Shown in pieces: positions 16,570-25,100 of a stretch of DNA of 43,479 nucleotides. Every line of letters starts with the position of its first letter. Within the stretch, counting starts at the first letter, position 1. The DNA comes from DATLYB01 sp964502525 (GTDB lineage Bacteria > Bacteroidota > Bacteroidia > Chitinophagales > CAIOSU01): the NCBI GenBank assembly GCA_964502525.1, contig CAZCXH010000022.1, forward strand, positions 1 through 43,479, written 5' to 3'. A model generated the notes under the pieces. The model worked only from the letters and a program-made list of their open reading frames with translations. It did not search any database and was not told where the DNA came from. Both the position numbers and the translations under genes were made by a program.

Positions 16570-16863
16570 TCAGATGACGATCAGGGAATTGACTTTCAGC
16601 GCAACAACGGAACTTTCCGGATAATACTGCCTGATATTTTTTATCTTCACCAGAATCAAACTGGCTGATATGTGGTCAACAGGCACTTCAAGATTGACAT
16701 TCATGCCTGTTTCAGAACAGTATCCTGAGATTATCCTTCCATTGAAGTCAATCACCTGAACCTCATATGCGGTTATTGACTTCAACGAAAGCCGAACGAA
16801 TAAGTTTTTGCAATCCACAGATGTAACAAAGCCCTCAGCATATCGTTGCAATTGACAAAGCAT
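16570..16863 (-). CDS. short protein resembling a T9SS sorting domain; possibly a gene remnant
   Basis: A 97-residue frame. The middle, YEVQVIDFNGRIISG, followed by NLEVPVDHISASLILVKIK, resembles the beta-strand pattern of type A T9SS C-terminal domains (VxDxxGRxV, then the LxxGxYxVKI strand). There is no signal peptide and no cargo domain in front, and the preceding 300 bases hold no extension of this frame. It could be the surviving tail of a decayed secreted protein, a small real gene, or chance. The downstream gene in the same direction is the cytochrome c, but the operator and repeat element lie between. Confidence 0.35.
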   Translation of the reverse strand: MLCQLQRYAEGFVTSVDCKNLFVRLSLKSITAYEVQVIDFNGRIISGYCSETGMNVNLEVPVDHISASLILVKIKNIRQYYPESSVVALKVNSLIVI

Positions 16864-17088
16864 TGCATGTTCCGAAAGTTCTTGTTCACGAGCGGAGAGA
16901 TAACGCCATTGGTCATTGGTGATTTCAACAGAAATTTTTTTATAGAAATTCCTTTAGGATTGAGGATTAAATCCAACAAGTTTGGCGCGTCTTCTGTAAT
17001 CATTCCACTCCTTCGGAGTTGTGGCATTCCGGCAGGGATAACATTACTAATGCAGCGTCAAGTGCTTTATGTCAGGTAAAAGGTTTAT
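16864..17088. other. non-coding intergenic stretch
   Basis: No convincing gene. A short hairpin CCACTCC-TTC-GGAGTtGTGG sits at 17005-17024. Frames on both strands have repeat-like, low-quality translations. The stretch leads into the palindromic element at 17099-17192 and the promoter region of the sigma-factor gene. The bases from 17193 to 17380 likewise show no gene. Confidence 0.5.
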
Positions 17089-17098
17089 GGTTTACATA

Positions 17099-17192
17099 TT
17101 TCCTGTTTACCGTTAGTCTTTTCACAAAAACCGTAAACGTGTAAACCGTAAACAGGAAACGAAAGAAACCGACAAAACAGGCTTGACGTTGC
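17099..17192 (+). repeat. GTTTAC/GTAAAC dispersed element, copy 1
   Basis: TTTCCTGTTTAC (17099-17110) and GTAAACAGGAAA (17148-17159) are perfect inverted arms. CCGTAAAC occurs twice between 17131 and 17154. About 20 bases later AGGCTTGACGTTGC (17179-17192) follows. The same arrangement, with AGGCTTGACGGTGC, occurs at 36528-36608. A related word, GTAAACCGCAAACTG, is at 17371-17385. Confidence 0.65.
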
Positions 17193-17385
17193 ACTATAAT
17201 GAAAGCCAATCCCATGCATACAGTTTACCCCTCAATCGCGCAGGCTGACGCATGCGGACGGCAAAACAGCCTCCACCCTGCGTCCCTCGCCCGAGCGTGT
17301 CAAATCTCACATGCGCTCTGCCGGCTGCTACCACCTCATCTCTTGATTTTTGATGCAAGCTCCTTAAAACGTAAACCGCAAACTG

Positions 17386-17393
17386 TATATTTG
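17386..17393 (+). promoter_or_regulatory. TAnnTTTG word directly before the ECF sigma start
   Basis: TATATTTG is a perfect Bacteroidota -7 match ending 5 bases before the GTG start at 17399. Transcription from it would give little or no leader. No good -33 TTTG lies at the usual spacing. Confidence 0.5.
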
Positions 17394-17398
17394 CCCCC

Positions 17399-17974
17399 GT
17401 GTCGCCCATAGATAAGAAGAAATGGAAAGATGAGATTTTTGAGCGCGAGTTTTACCCGCTCATTGATTCGCTCTACAACTTTGCCTACCATCTCACCTAC
17501 AACGAAGAAGACGCCAACGACCTCGTGCAGGATACGTTCCTCAAAGCATACCGCTTTGCAGAATCTTACGAACAGGGAACGAATGCAAAGGCCTGGTTGT
17601 TTAAAATTCTGAAAAATGCGTTCATCAATGAATATCGCAGGAAATCGAAAGAGCCGGCAAAGGTTGACTATGAAGACATCATCGGCTATCAGGATGCTGA
17701 AGATGCAAAGCCCGCAGGCACCGTTGACCTGAGGCACGAAATCTTCCAGGGCATGATTGGCGATGAAGTAACCCGCGCGCTCAACGCCATCCCGGTTGAT
17801 TTCAGAACGGTAATTTTACTATGCGACATTGAAGGATTCACCTATGAGGAGATAGCGAAAATCATTGACATACCCATCGGCACCGTTCGCTCGCGACTTC
17901 ACCGTGCGCGCGAAATGCTGAAAGTGATGCTGATGCGATATGCGCGCTCGCAGGGTTACTTGAAAGGCAAATAA
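17399..17974 (+). CDS. ECF-family RNA polymerase sigma factor
   Basis: A sigma-70 family factor of 191 residues with only regions 2 and 4. Region 2 (about 17-85) contains YNEEDANDLVQDTFLKAYR, the core-binding and -10-reading segment. Region 4 (about 120-180) contains the helix-turn-helix FTYEEIAKIIDIPIGTVRSRLHRAR. It closely follows the pattern of the conserved Bacteroidota SigR-like ECF factor, including AKAWLFKILKNAFINEYRRKSK. The start is GTG at 17399; no other start fits before region 2. The next gene, 6 bases downstream, looks like its anti-sigma factor. A stress-response role is likely from the family; the stimulus is not evident. Confidence 0.93.
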   Translation: MSPIDKKKWKDEIFEREFYPLIDSLYNFAYHLTYNEEDANDLVQDTFLKAYRFAESYEQGTNAKAWLFKILKNAFINEYRRKSKEPAKVDYEDIIGYQDAEDAKPAGTVDLRHEIFQGMIGDEVTRALNAIPVDFRTVILLCDIEGFTYEEIAKIIDIPIGTVRSRLHRAREMLKVMLMRYARSQGYLKGK

Positions 17975-17980
17975 CCGGTT

Positions 17981-18232
17981 ATGGATCCAAATAAACCTCA
18001 CGACTGTTCCGAAGTCATCTCGCGCGTATTCCTGGCGCTCGATGGCGAACTCACCCAAGATCAGCTCACCGAATTCATGGAAGACGTCAGGCGTTGCTCA
18101 TGGTGCCTTGACCATTACGACATCGAGAAAACATTCAAAGAATTCCTCTGCAATAAAATCCAGCGCAAAGAAGTGAACCCCACCCTCATCATCGAGATCA
18201 GAAGCAAAATCAAGAGAATTTCCATAGAATAG
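17981..18232 (+). CDS. probable zinc-finger-type anti-sigma factor
   Basis: An 83-residue soluble protein encoded immediately after the ECF sigma gene, the usual place for its antagonist. The arrangement matches the RsrA/ZAS fold: C9 near the N-terminus, LDGELT, then C39-x2-C42. The cysteine positions correspond to RsrA C11, C41 and C44. The zinc-binding histidine of the H-x3-C-x2-C motif is replaced by Asp35, although His45 follows shortly after. This suggests altered zinc binding or a purely structural fold. No transmembrane segment is present. The assignment rests on context and the cysteine pattern. The next 138 bases up to the synthetase gene show nothing clear. Confidence 0.75.
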   Translation: MDPNKPHDCSEVISRVFLALDGELTQDQLTEFMEDVRRCSWCLDHYDIEKTFKEFLCNKIQRKEVNPTLIIEIRSKIKRISIE

Positions 18233-18370
18233 TTGCTTGGTTGAGTGGCTGATCATGCCCTCTGAAAGATTGCCCATGAAACTCGCAGGTCGTCAGAAAC
18301 GCATCATTTGCAATGAAAGCGAGAAGCGTTGTTTTAAGAAAAGTCCGGGCGATCATTCGAAGAAAAACAG

Positions 18371-19944
18371 CTATATGATCTCAAAGTACCGCTTCAACTC
18401 CCAATCCGTTACCGCTTTTGAGAATTGCCGCCATTCCCATTCGCGGGTTTGGGTGAAATGCTCCACGAATTTTTCTCCGAGCAATTCTTTTGCGAGGTCT
18501 GAGTTTTTCATCGCCTGCGTTGCTTCCCACAGGTTGCATGGCAGCTTGCCGTATTTTTCATCGCGGTAGCCGTTGCCGGCTGTTTGCGGCTGCGAAAGCT
18601 TCATTTTCTTTTTCACGCCATATAATCCGGAAGCAAGGCATCCCGCCAAAGCGAGATACGGATTCACGTCAGAGCCGACCACGCGCGTTTCGAGGCGCGC
18701 GGATTTTTCACCGCCTGTCAAAATTCTTAATGCCGTAGTGCGGTTGTCCATGCCCCAGGTGATTGTTGTCGGAGCCCATGCGCCTTCCACCAAACGTTTG
18801 TAGCTGTTTATCGTTGGAGCAAATAGCGGAAGAATATGCGGCAGGCAATGCAACTGTCCGGCAACATAGCTCTTCATCAGTTCACTCATGTGCAATTTGT
18901 CTTTCGCATCATAGAACAGATTCTTCTTTGTGTCCCAAAGGCTTTGATGCACGTGCCCGCTGCACCCGGGAAGGCTTTCATCCCACTTCGCCATGAAACT
19001 TGCCATGATGCCGGGCGCTTGGCGGGATTTCTTTCCGCGGGAACGCTTACGCTTACCGGATATTCCTTGTCGTTGTGCGATTTCTTTCACTCCGGTTTTA
19101 AACAGCGTTGCTCTGTCGGCAGCTTCCAGAATATCCGCATNNNNNNNNNNNNNNNNNNNNNNNNNNNNNNNNNNNNNNNNNNNNNNNNNNNNNNNNNNNN
19201 NNNNNNNNNNNNNNNNNNNNNNNNNNNNNNNNNNNNNNNNTTCACTCCGGTTTTAAACAGCGTTGCTCTGTCGGCAGCTTCCAGAATATCCGCATAGAGA
19301 ATCGCTGCTTCATACACACCCGGACCGGTTTCCGTGTGAATGCCTTCAATCGGCACATCAAACTTTGTGAGGCTGTCAAACAACGCATTAAAAAAATCAC
19401 TTTTGAGCGAGCTTCTTAAAATAGAGTAGCCGAACATTCCCGGAGTGAGCGGCTGCGGATTAATAAAATGCTTGCTCGCCCAGCTATCGGGAGTTTCCGC
19501 GAAATTGAACCATTCAAATTCCTGCGAGAAAACAGGATGGAGTCCCGCTTTGATTGACTGTTCGCGGATTTTCTTCAGCAGGTTTCTCGGGCAAACGTGC
19601 GAAGGCTTTCCGTCTTCGCTCACGAAATCGGCAAGAAAAAAAGGGATGTCATTATCCCACGGCACTTTCCGGAAAGTGGAAACGTCAATTTTCGCGTTGG
19701 TATCGGGATAGCCCGAATGCCAGCCGGTGTAGGTGGTGTTGTCGTAAGCCGCATCAGCAGAATCCCATCCGAACACGACATCGCAGAAGCCGAATCCTTT
19801 ATCCAGCACGGAAAAAAATTTGTCGCGGTGCATCACCTTGCCGCGCAGGATGCCGTCAATATCGGTAACGGCTATCTTCACTTTTCCAGCGGGATAATTT
19901 TTCACATAAGAAAGCGATTCGCTTGCCTGATTTTTTATTGACAT
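18371..19944 (-). CDS. glutamine-synthetase-family ligase, interrupted by an assembly gap
   Basis: A GS-fold ATP-dependent ligase that adds an amine to the gamma-carboxyl of glutamate. The gene is split by 100 Ns, but the two halves share 55 identical bases and join in frame to about 472 residues. Visible active-site elements are ETGPGVYEAAILYAD, GCSGHVHQSLWD, NSYKRLVEGAWAPTTITWG-x3-NR, and RLETR followed by NPYLALAG. The neighbouring gene in the operon is an ethanolamine-type permease, so a gamma-glutamylethanolamide (or other gamma-glutamyl-amine) synthetase is more likely than housekeeping GlnA; this is inference. About 18 residues rich in Lys/Arg (19010-19063) are inserted between RQG and IMASFMAKW, where family members normally have none. 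It starts 5 bases after the PIN toxin stop. Confidence 0.85.
19086..19295. other. scaffold gap flanked by an identical 55-base sequence
   Basis: Bases 19141-19240 are 100 Ns. The 55 bases before (19086-19140) are identical to the 55 after (19241-19295). A length of 55 is a common de Bruijn k-mer, so these are probably two contig ends that overlap and were not merged. Collapsing one copy and the Ns restores the ligase reading frame. This is an assembly artefact, not a biological duplication. Confidence 0.9.
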
Positions 19945-19949
19945 GCAGA

Positions 19950-20384
19950 TTATAGATTTAAGTATGAATCAGCGGTCAGCACCGGTAATGCCGATTTTTT
20001 GTAATGGTCTTTATTCCGGGTGATAAAATGCGTCACATTCCCGTTCAATGCGCAGAAATATTGGATGGCATCTTCAAAATCGGAAAATGCGGAAGCAAGT
20101 GCCGCTGTAATTATTTTATCATCCACCGGAAGCACATCTGTCAATATCTTGAATGAAGATAAAATCCCAACCACTTTCCGCTGGTTGTGCAGTTGCTGCT
20201 GCAGCAGATAACTTAAATGCGCGAAGGTGAGCGATGAAACAGCCAGCTTGATTCTGCCTTCATTGGACAGGCTGAACAATTGAGAAGCAGCATGATAAAA
20301 CGGATGTCTGTTTGCCAGCAAATCAAAACACACATCGGCATCCACAAAAACTTTATCTGTACTTCTCACTGATGTGCTTGCCAT
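19950..20384 (-). CDS. PIN-domain toxin (VapC-like ribonuclease)
   Basis: A PIN-fold protein of 144 residues, probably a metal-dependent RNase that cleaves RNA and inhibits growth. The acidic residues of the fold are present: VFVDADVCFDLL at the N-terminus, DFEDAIQYFCAL near two thirds, and FITRNKDHYKK close to the end. Length and layout match the Bacteroidota PIN_3-type VapC group. The ATG at 20384 overlaps the end of the antitoxin gene by 32 bases; an in-frame GTG at 20369 would shorten the overlap. It sits between a permease and a synthetase gene, all on the same strand, so it may be transcribed with metabolic genes. Confidence 0.88.
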   Translation of the reverse strand: MASTSVRSTDKVFVDADVCFDLLANRHPFYHAASQLFSLSNEGRIKLAVSSLTFAHLSYLLQQQLHNQRKVVGILSSFKILTDVLPVDDKIITAALASAFSDFEDAIQYFCALNGNVTHFITRNKDHYKKSALPVLTADSYLNL

Positions 20385-20598
20385 AGGCTTTTTTATAGTC
20401 GAAATCGCGGGGCAGCCTGATTACGCCAGACAGTTTTTTAACCAAGGGAGTAATCTTCACTTCTTTTTTTTCCGGCTCGCTGAGGTTGTCCAGATACGCT
20501 TCCACCAGCTTGGAGATGCTGGTTTTTCTCTTCTTTGCAAACCGCTTTGCCCGGTGAACCGATGAGTTGCTGATTCTTAAAGTGAGTTTTGTGTTCAT
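20353..20598 (-). CDS. ribbon-helix-helix type antitoxin (DUF6364-like)
   Basis: 81 residues. The N-terminal half, TKLTLRISNSSVHRAKRFAKKRKTS, has the strand-helix-helix pattern of RHH DNA-binding proteins, followed by SISKLVEAYLDNL. The C-terminal half, about 45 residues, should bind and block the toxin. The gene immediately precedes and overlaps the PIN toxin, the standard order of type II modules, and the pair probably represses its own promoter. Only 30 bases separate it from the end of the upstream permease gene. I see no clear operator there. Confidence 0.85.
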   Translation of the reverse strand: MNTKLTLRISNSSVHRAKRFAKKRKTSISKLVEAYLDNLSEPEKKEVKITPLVKKLSGVIRLPRDFDYKKAYGKHISEKYR

Positions 20599-20628
20599 GC
20601 TTTAATGCCGTACACAAACCTAATTTTT

Positions 20629-21963
20629 TTATACGGCTTTATCAAACCGCTTTTCCACGAAAAAATAAAACCACGCGAACGAAAGCGCAAGCAGACCGAA
20701 ATATACCAGCGCAAGCCGCAAGTTGTAAACAGTCATTGCCACGAGCGAGAATGTGCTGATGATTAATGCCAGCGCTGGAAACACGGGATAAAGCGGCACC
20801 CTGAACGGGCGCTCCAAACGCGGCTCTTTTTTCCGCAGCACGAAAAGCGAAATCATCGAAATGACATACAGCGTGAGCGCACCGAAAACCGAGATGGTGA
20901 TGATTTCTCCGGTTTTGCCCGTGAGCAGCGCCACGATACCGATGCCCATATTCACCAGCAATGCGGCAGTCGGTGTCTTAAATCTGTGATGCACTTTTCC
21001 CAACGCTGCCGGGATGTAGCCCACTCTCCCAAATTCAAATGTAGAGCGCCCTGCCGCAAGAATAATTCCGTGAAAAGAAGCTACCAGCCCGAACAATCCA
21101 ACGGTGATAAGAAGGTGGAAGAGGAAATGGTTATCGCCCACTACTTTACCAAGCGCAAGCGGCAAAGGCGAATCAGAGGGGGCTGCGCCCGGTAACGGAA
21201 ACACAACCGCTTCCCACCCTGCCACGCCCACCGCAGAAGCAAACGTCAGGATGCACAACACGACCAGCGTTGCTATGGCTGAGCCGAAGCCGATGAGAAC
21301 GTTGCGCTGCGGATTGATGGTTTCTTCGGCAACATTAGCAACACCTTCTATGGCGAGAAAAAACCATATTGCAAACGGTATTGCGGCAAATACTCCCGGT
21401 AGCCCGTTTGGATAGGCGTTCAGTTTTAAATTATCAAAGTCAAAGCTTGGCAGCGTGGCGCCAGCGAAAATCAGCAATTCGCCAACGGCAAGCACCGTGA
21501 TTACCAGCTCGAATGTTGCAGCAGCTTTCACACCATAAATATTCAGTGCGGTGAACAGCATATAAGCGAAAATGGCGATGGCAAGCACCGGAACGGAAGG
21601 CAGAAAGATGTGGAAGTAAGCGCCAATCGCAAATGCGATTGCAGGGGGCGCGAAAATGAACTCGATGTTTTGCGCCATGCCTCCGATGAATCCCCAGCGT
21701 TTTCCCAGCGCGCGCGTGGCATAGTCGAATGCGCCTCCGGCTTTCGGAATGGCACAGGCAAGTTCGGTGTAGCCGAAGGTGAAAGTGATGTACATGATGG
21801 TGATGAAAAAAGTGGCGATGGCAAGTCCGAGTGTGCCGCCTTTCTCCAGTCCGAGATTCCAGCCGAAATACATGCCGGAAATCACGTAACCCACGCCCAG
21901 CCCCCACAGCATGAACGGACCGAGGGTGCGCTTGAGCTGGGGTTTTTCGGAAGATGGATTCAT
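20629..21963 (-). CDS. APC-superfamily permease, ethanolamine permease-like
   Basis: An integral membrane transporter of about 444 residues with about twelve hydrophobic helices. The opening LGPFMLWGLGVGYVISGMYFGWN, the segment ELACAIPKAGGAFDYATRALG and the EGVANVAEETINPQRN phrase are characteristic of amino acid/polyamine/organocation carriers. The first of these resembles the ethanolamine permease (Eat) subgroup. The start at 21963 (MNPSSEKPQ) is preferred over an upstream in-frame ATG at 21999, which would add a cysteine-rich, hydrophobic leader. The downstream genes on this strand are the toxin-antitoxin pair and a GS-like ligase, so import followed by gamma-glutamylation of an amine is the likely theme. 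The SprB-type gene diverges about 160 bases away. Confidence 0.85.
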   Translation of the reverse strand: MNPSSEKPQLKRTLGPFMLWGLGVGYVISGMYFGWNLGLEKGGTLGLAIATFFITIMYITFTFGYTELACAIPKAGGAFDYATRALGKRWGFIGGMAQNIEFIFAPPAIAFAIGAYFHIFLPSVPVLAIAIFAYMLFTALNIYGVKAAATFELVITVLAVGELLIFAGATLPSFDFDNLKLNAYPNGLPGVFAAIPFAIWFFLAIEGVANVAEETINPQRNVLIGFGSAIATLVVLCILTFASAVGVAGWEAVVFPLPGAAPSDSPLPLALGKVVGDNHFLFHLLITVGLFGLVASFHGIILAAGRSTFEFGRVGYIPAALGKVHHRFKTPTAALLVNMGIGIVALLTGKTGEIITISVFGALTLYVISMISLFVLRKKEPRLERPFRVPLYPVFPALALIISTFSLVAMTVYNLRLALVYFGLLALSFAWFYFFVEKRFDKAV

Positions 21964-22120
21964 GAAACCGCAGCAAAATAAGAAATGTTGCGGGAGCATA
22001 CTGCCATCTCAGCCCGGCAAGATGCGATTCAATCTGTGCGGCTTTGAAAGAATCGCTATTTTTACAACCTTTGAAGGCATTAAGAAACCCATTTTCAAAA
22101 TCGCATTTAATCAAAATTTA

Positions 22121-25100
22121 ATGATCATGAAAAAGCTACTAACATTTACCTGCATTTTTTGCATGGCAATTATTTTGAATAAAGCCAGCGCCCAGACTTG
22201 TGATACGGTTACCAACGTGGGAAATATCGGAGCCGGTGGATTTGTTGTTTATATTAATCCCGCTGGCGGATATCTCGCGGGGCATAATAGCTATGGCGAC
22301 ATCAGCAAGGCTGATTTTTTTGCGAACAGCACGCCCAATGCCGAGGTGACAGGCGCATTTTACTTTTTTGGCGTTGCTGAATTTGCCAATGCGGCTTCAA
22401 GCATCACCGCTGCCGTGTGGGATAATTCCGGTACTGCCGGAAGCCCCGGAACCATGATTGCTTCGGAAACCGTTTTAATCAGTGATATCGCCACGGATGT
22501 TGCAAACACATTACCCACCTATGTTCAGTTCGATCCGCCTGCAACCGTATCGGGTAATTACTATGTTGGCATAACCTTTACCTACGCAGCAGGCGACACC
22601 GTTGCGCTCTTCACAGATACAATCGGCAGCAATACTCCAACGGCCTGGGAGCAATGGGCAGATTCAACATGGACCGCATACACAAGTTCATGGGGCAGTG
22701 CCGTTGACATTGCGCATCTTATTCTGCCGATTATTTGTTCTTCATCACCGCCTTGTAATTTAAGCGCAACTGCCAGCGCAACACCGATAACTGTAATAGG
22801 GGGCAGCGATGGAACCGCTACCGCAACGCCCATCGGAGGAACCGCTCCCTACAGTTATTCATGGAGCAATGGCGGCACAACCCAAACCATAACCGGATTA
22901 ACAGCAGATTTTTATTCGGTAACAGTCAGCGATCAGTCCGGATGCACAACATCGGCTCTGACAACTGTTGGTTCACCGCCATCCAACTGCGACACCATAT
23001 CGAATGTCAGCACTGTCGGTCCTGGCGGATTTGTCATATATATTGATAATTCTTCAGGCGGTGGCGGATACCTTTCAGGCCATAACGGATATGGGGATGT
23101 CAGCAAAGCGGATTATTTCGCCAACACTTCGCCCGTGGAAGTGACGTCAGCTTATTATTTCTTTGGTGTTGCTCAGTATGGAGGACCCGGTTCAACGATT
23201 ACCGCAGCAGTATGGGACAACACCGGCACCGGAGGGAGTCCGGGTTCTATTATTGCCTCTGAAACGCTCCTGATAAGCGACATTGCCCAGGATGTTGCCA
23301 ACGGGCTTCCAACCGTTGTGCCGTTCAGTCCGCCTGCGATAACATCAGGCGATTTCTACGTTGGAATTACCTTTGGATATGGCGCAGGCGATACCGTTGC
23401 GCTCTTCACGGATACCATCGGAAGCGGCACCCCAACAGGATGGGAAGAATGGGATCCCGCGGTGGGCGGGGGATGGTTTGCATACGCAGACACCCTTTCA
23501 TATGGTATTGACATCGCGCACGTGATTGTTCCGGTCGTGTGTCCCTCATCGTGCCCGACAATTACGGTAACAACCACTGCAACCAATTCCATTTGCACCA
23601 ATTCCAACGGCACCGCTACCGCTTCCGCAAGCGGAGGAACGGGACCTTACACTTATTCATGGAGCAATGGGCAAACGGGAGCCACGGCAACCGGACTTTC
23701 TGCCGGGGTAACCTATTCCGTTACAGCCACAGATGCTAATAACTGCAACGGTGTTGGAAGCGCCTCTGTTACCGCAACGGTAACTGCGCTGAACGTCACC
23801 GTTACAACAACAGACAACACTGCATGCACTCCGCCTGATAATGGCGTTGCAAATGCGGCAGTATCGGGTGGCACGATGCCCTATAATTTCACCTGGTCAA
23901 ACAGCGCCACCACGCAAAGTATCTCTGGATTGTCTTCAGGCACCTATTCGGTTGTTGTCTTTGATGCAAACGGGTGTTCAGGAAACGGCTCAAATACAGT
24001 AGCCGATAATCCTCCAACAGTAGTGGTGACAACCTCATCAACCCCCAATTCGCAGTGTGGAAATCCAAATGGTACGGCTGCTGCCAATGCCGCGGGTGCT
24101 GTGAGCTATCAGTGGAACGATGCTAATAATCAAACGACACAAACGGCAACAGGCCTTGGTGGCGGCACTTATTCTGTCACCGTTACCGATGGAAGCGGCT
24201 GCACGGGCAGCGCTGCAGTGACCGTTGGAAGTTCCACACCGGCTATCACGGCTTCAGTGGTGAGCAGCACACAGAATACAAGTTGCGCGACACCCAATGG
24301 CTCGGCAGTTGTTGCTGCAAGCGGTGGAGCCGCTCCTTACGTTTACAACTGGAGCAACGGACAGAGCGGTGATTCACTCCGCAATGTTGCGGGAGGTGAT
24401 TATTTTGTCATCATCACCGATGCCAACCTTTGCACTGGCATTGACACAGTGAGCATCAGCAGCACAACTCCGGTAATTAATGTTTCAGTAGCTACCGTCA
24501 ATTCTTCTTTCTGCGCTAATCCTGACGGTTCAGCCACGGCATCGGCCACGGGTGGATCCGGCCCTTATACTTACTCATGGAGTTCGGGACAAGCGGGAGC
24601 AATGATAACAGGGCTGGCTGCAGGCACTTACATTGTAACTGCCGCAGACAACAATCAATGCACCGGCACCGGCAACGGAACGGTAATAGGACCACCGCCA
24701 CTTTCAATTTCAATAACGCCAACATCAGTAACATCATGCTCTGTTGCCAATGGATCGGCAGCAGCAACCGCTTCGGGTGGTTCAGGAAATTACAGCTATT
24801 CCTGGAGTAATGGTCAAACCGGATCAAATGCAACAGGCCTTGCAGCGGGAAGTCACCAGGTTACAGCGACAGATGCCACCAGCGGCTGCACGGTTTCAGG
24901 TAATACCATCATCGGCACTAATACGCCAACGGTATCGGTGAATATAGATTCAATCAGAAATAACACAAATTGCGTTACCCCTAATGGTCTGGCGGTAGCT
25001 TCAGCTTCAGGTGGCGCAAGCCCCTACATTTATTCCTGGAGCAACGGCCAAACCGGACCATCTGCAAGCGGTCTTGCTGATGGAGTTTATAACGTAACAG

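Noticed and set aside
17194..17411. Paired short frames on both strands before the sigma gene
   Set aside because: Compositionally mirror images in a repeat-rich leader; no start signal or domain.
18237..18569. Plus-strand frame after the anti-sigma gene
   Set aside because: Most of it is the reverse of the ligase C-terminus; the first 130 bases alone give no recognisable protein.
19086..19295. Biological tandem duplication inside the ligase gene
   Set aside because: The identical 55-base flanks around exactly 100 Ns are the mark of an assembler overlap, and the merged frame is intact.
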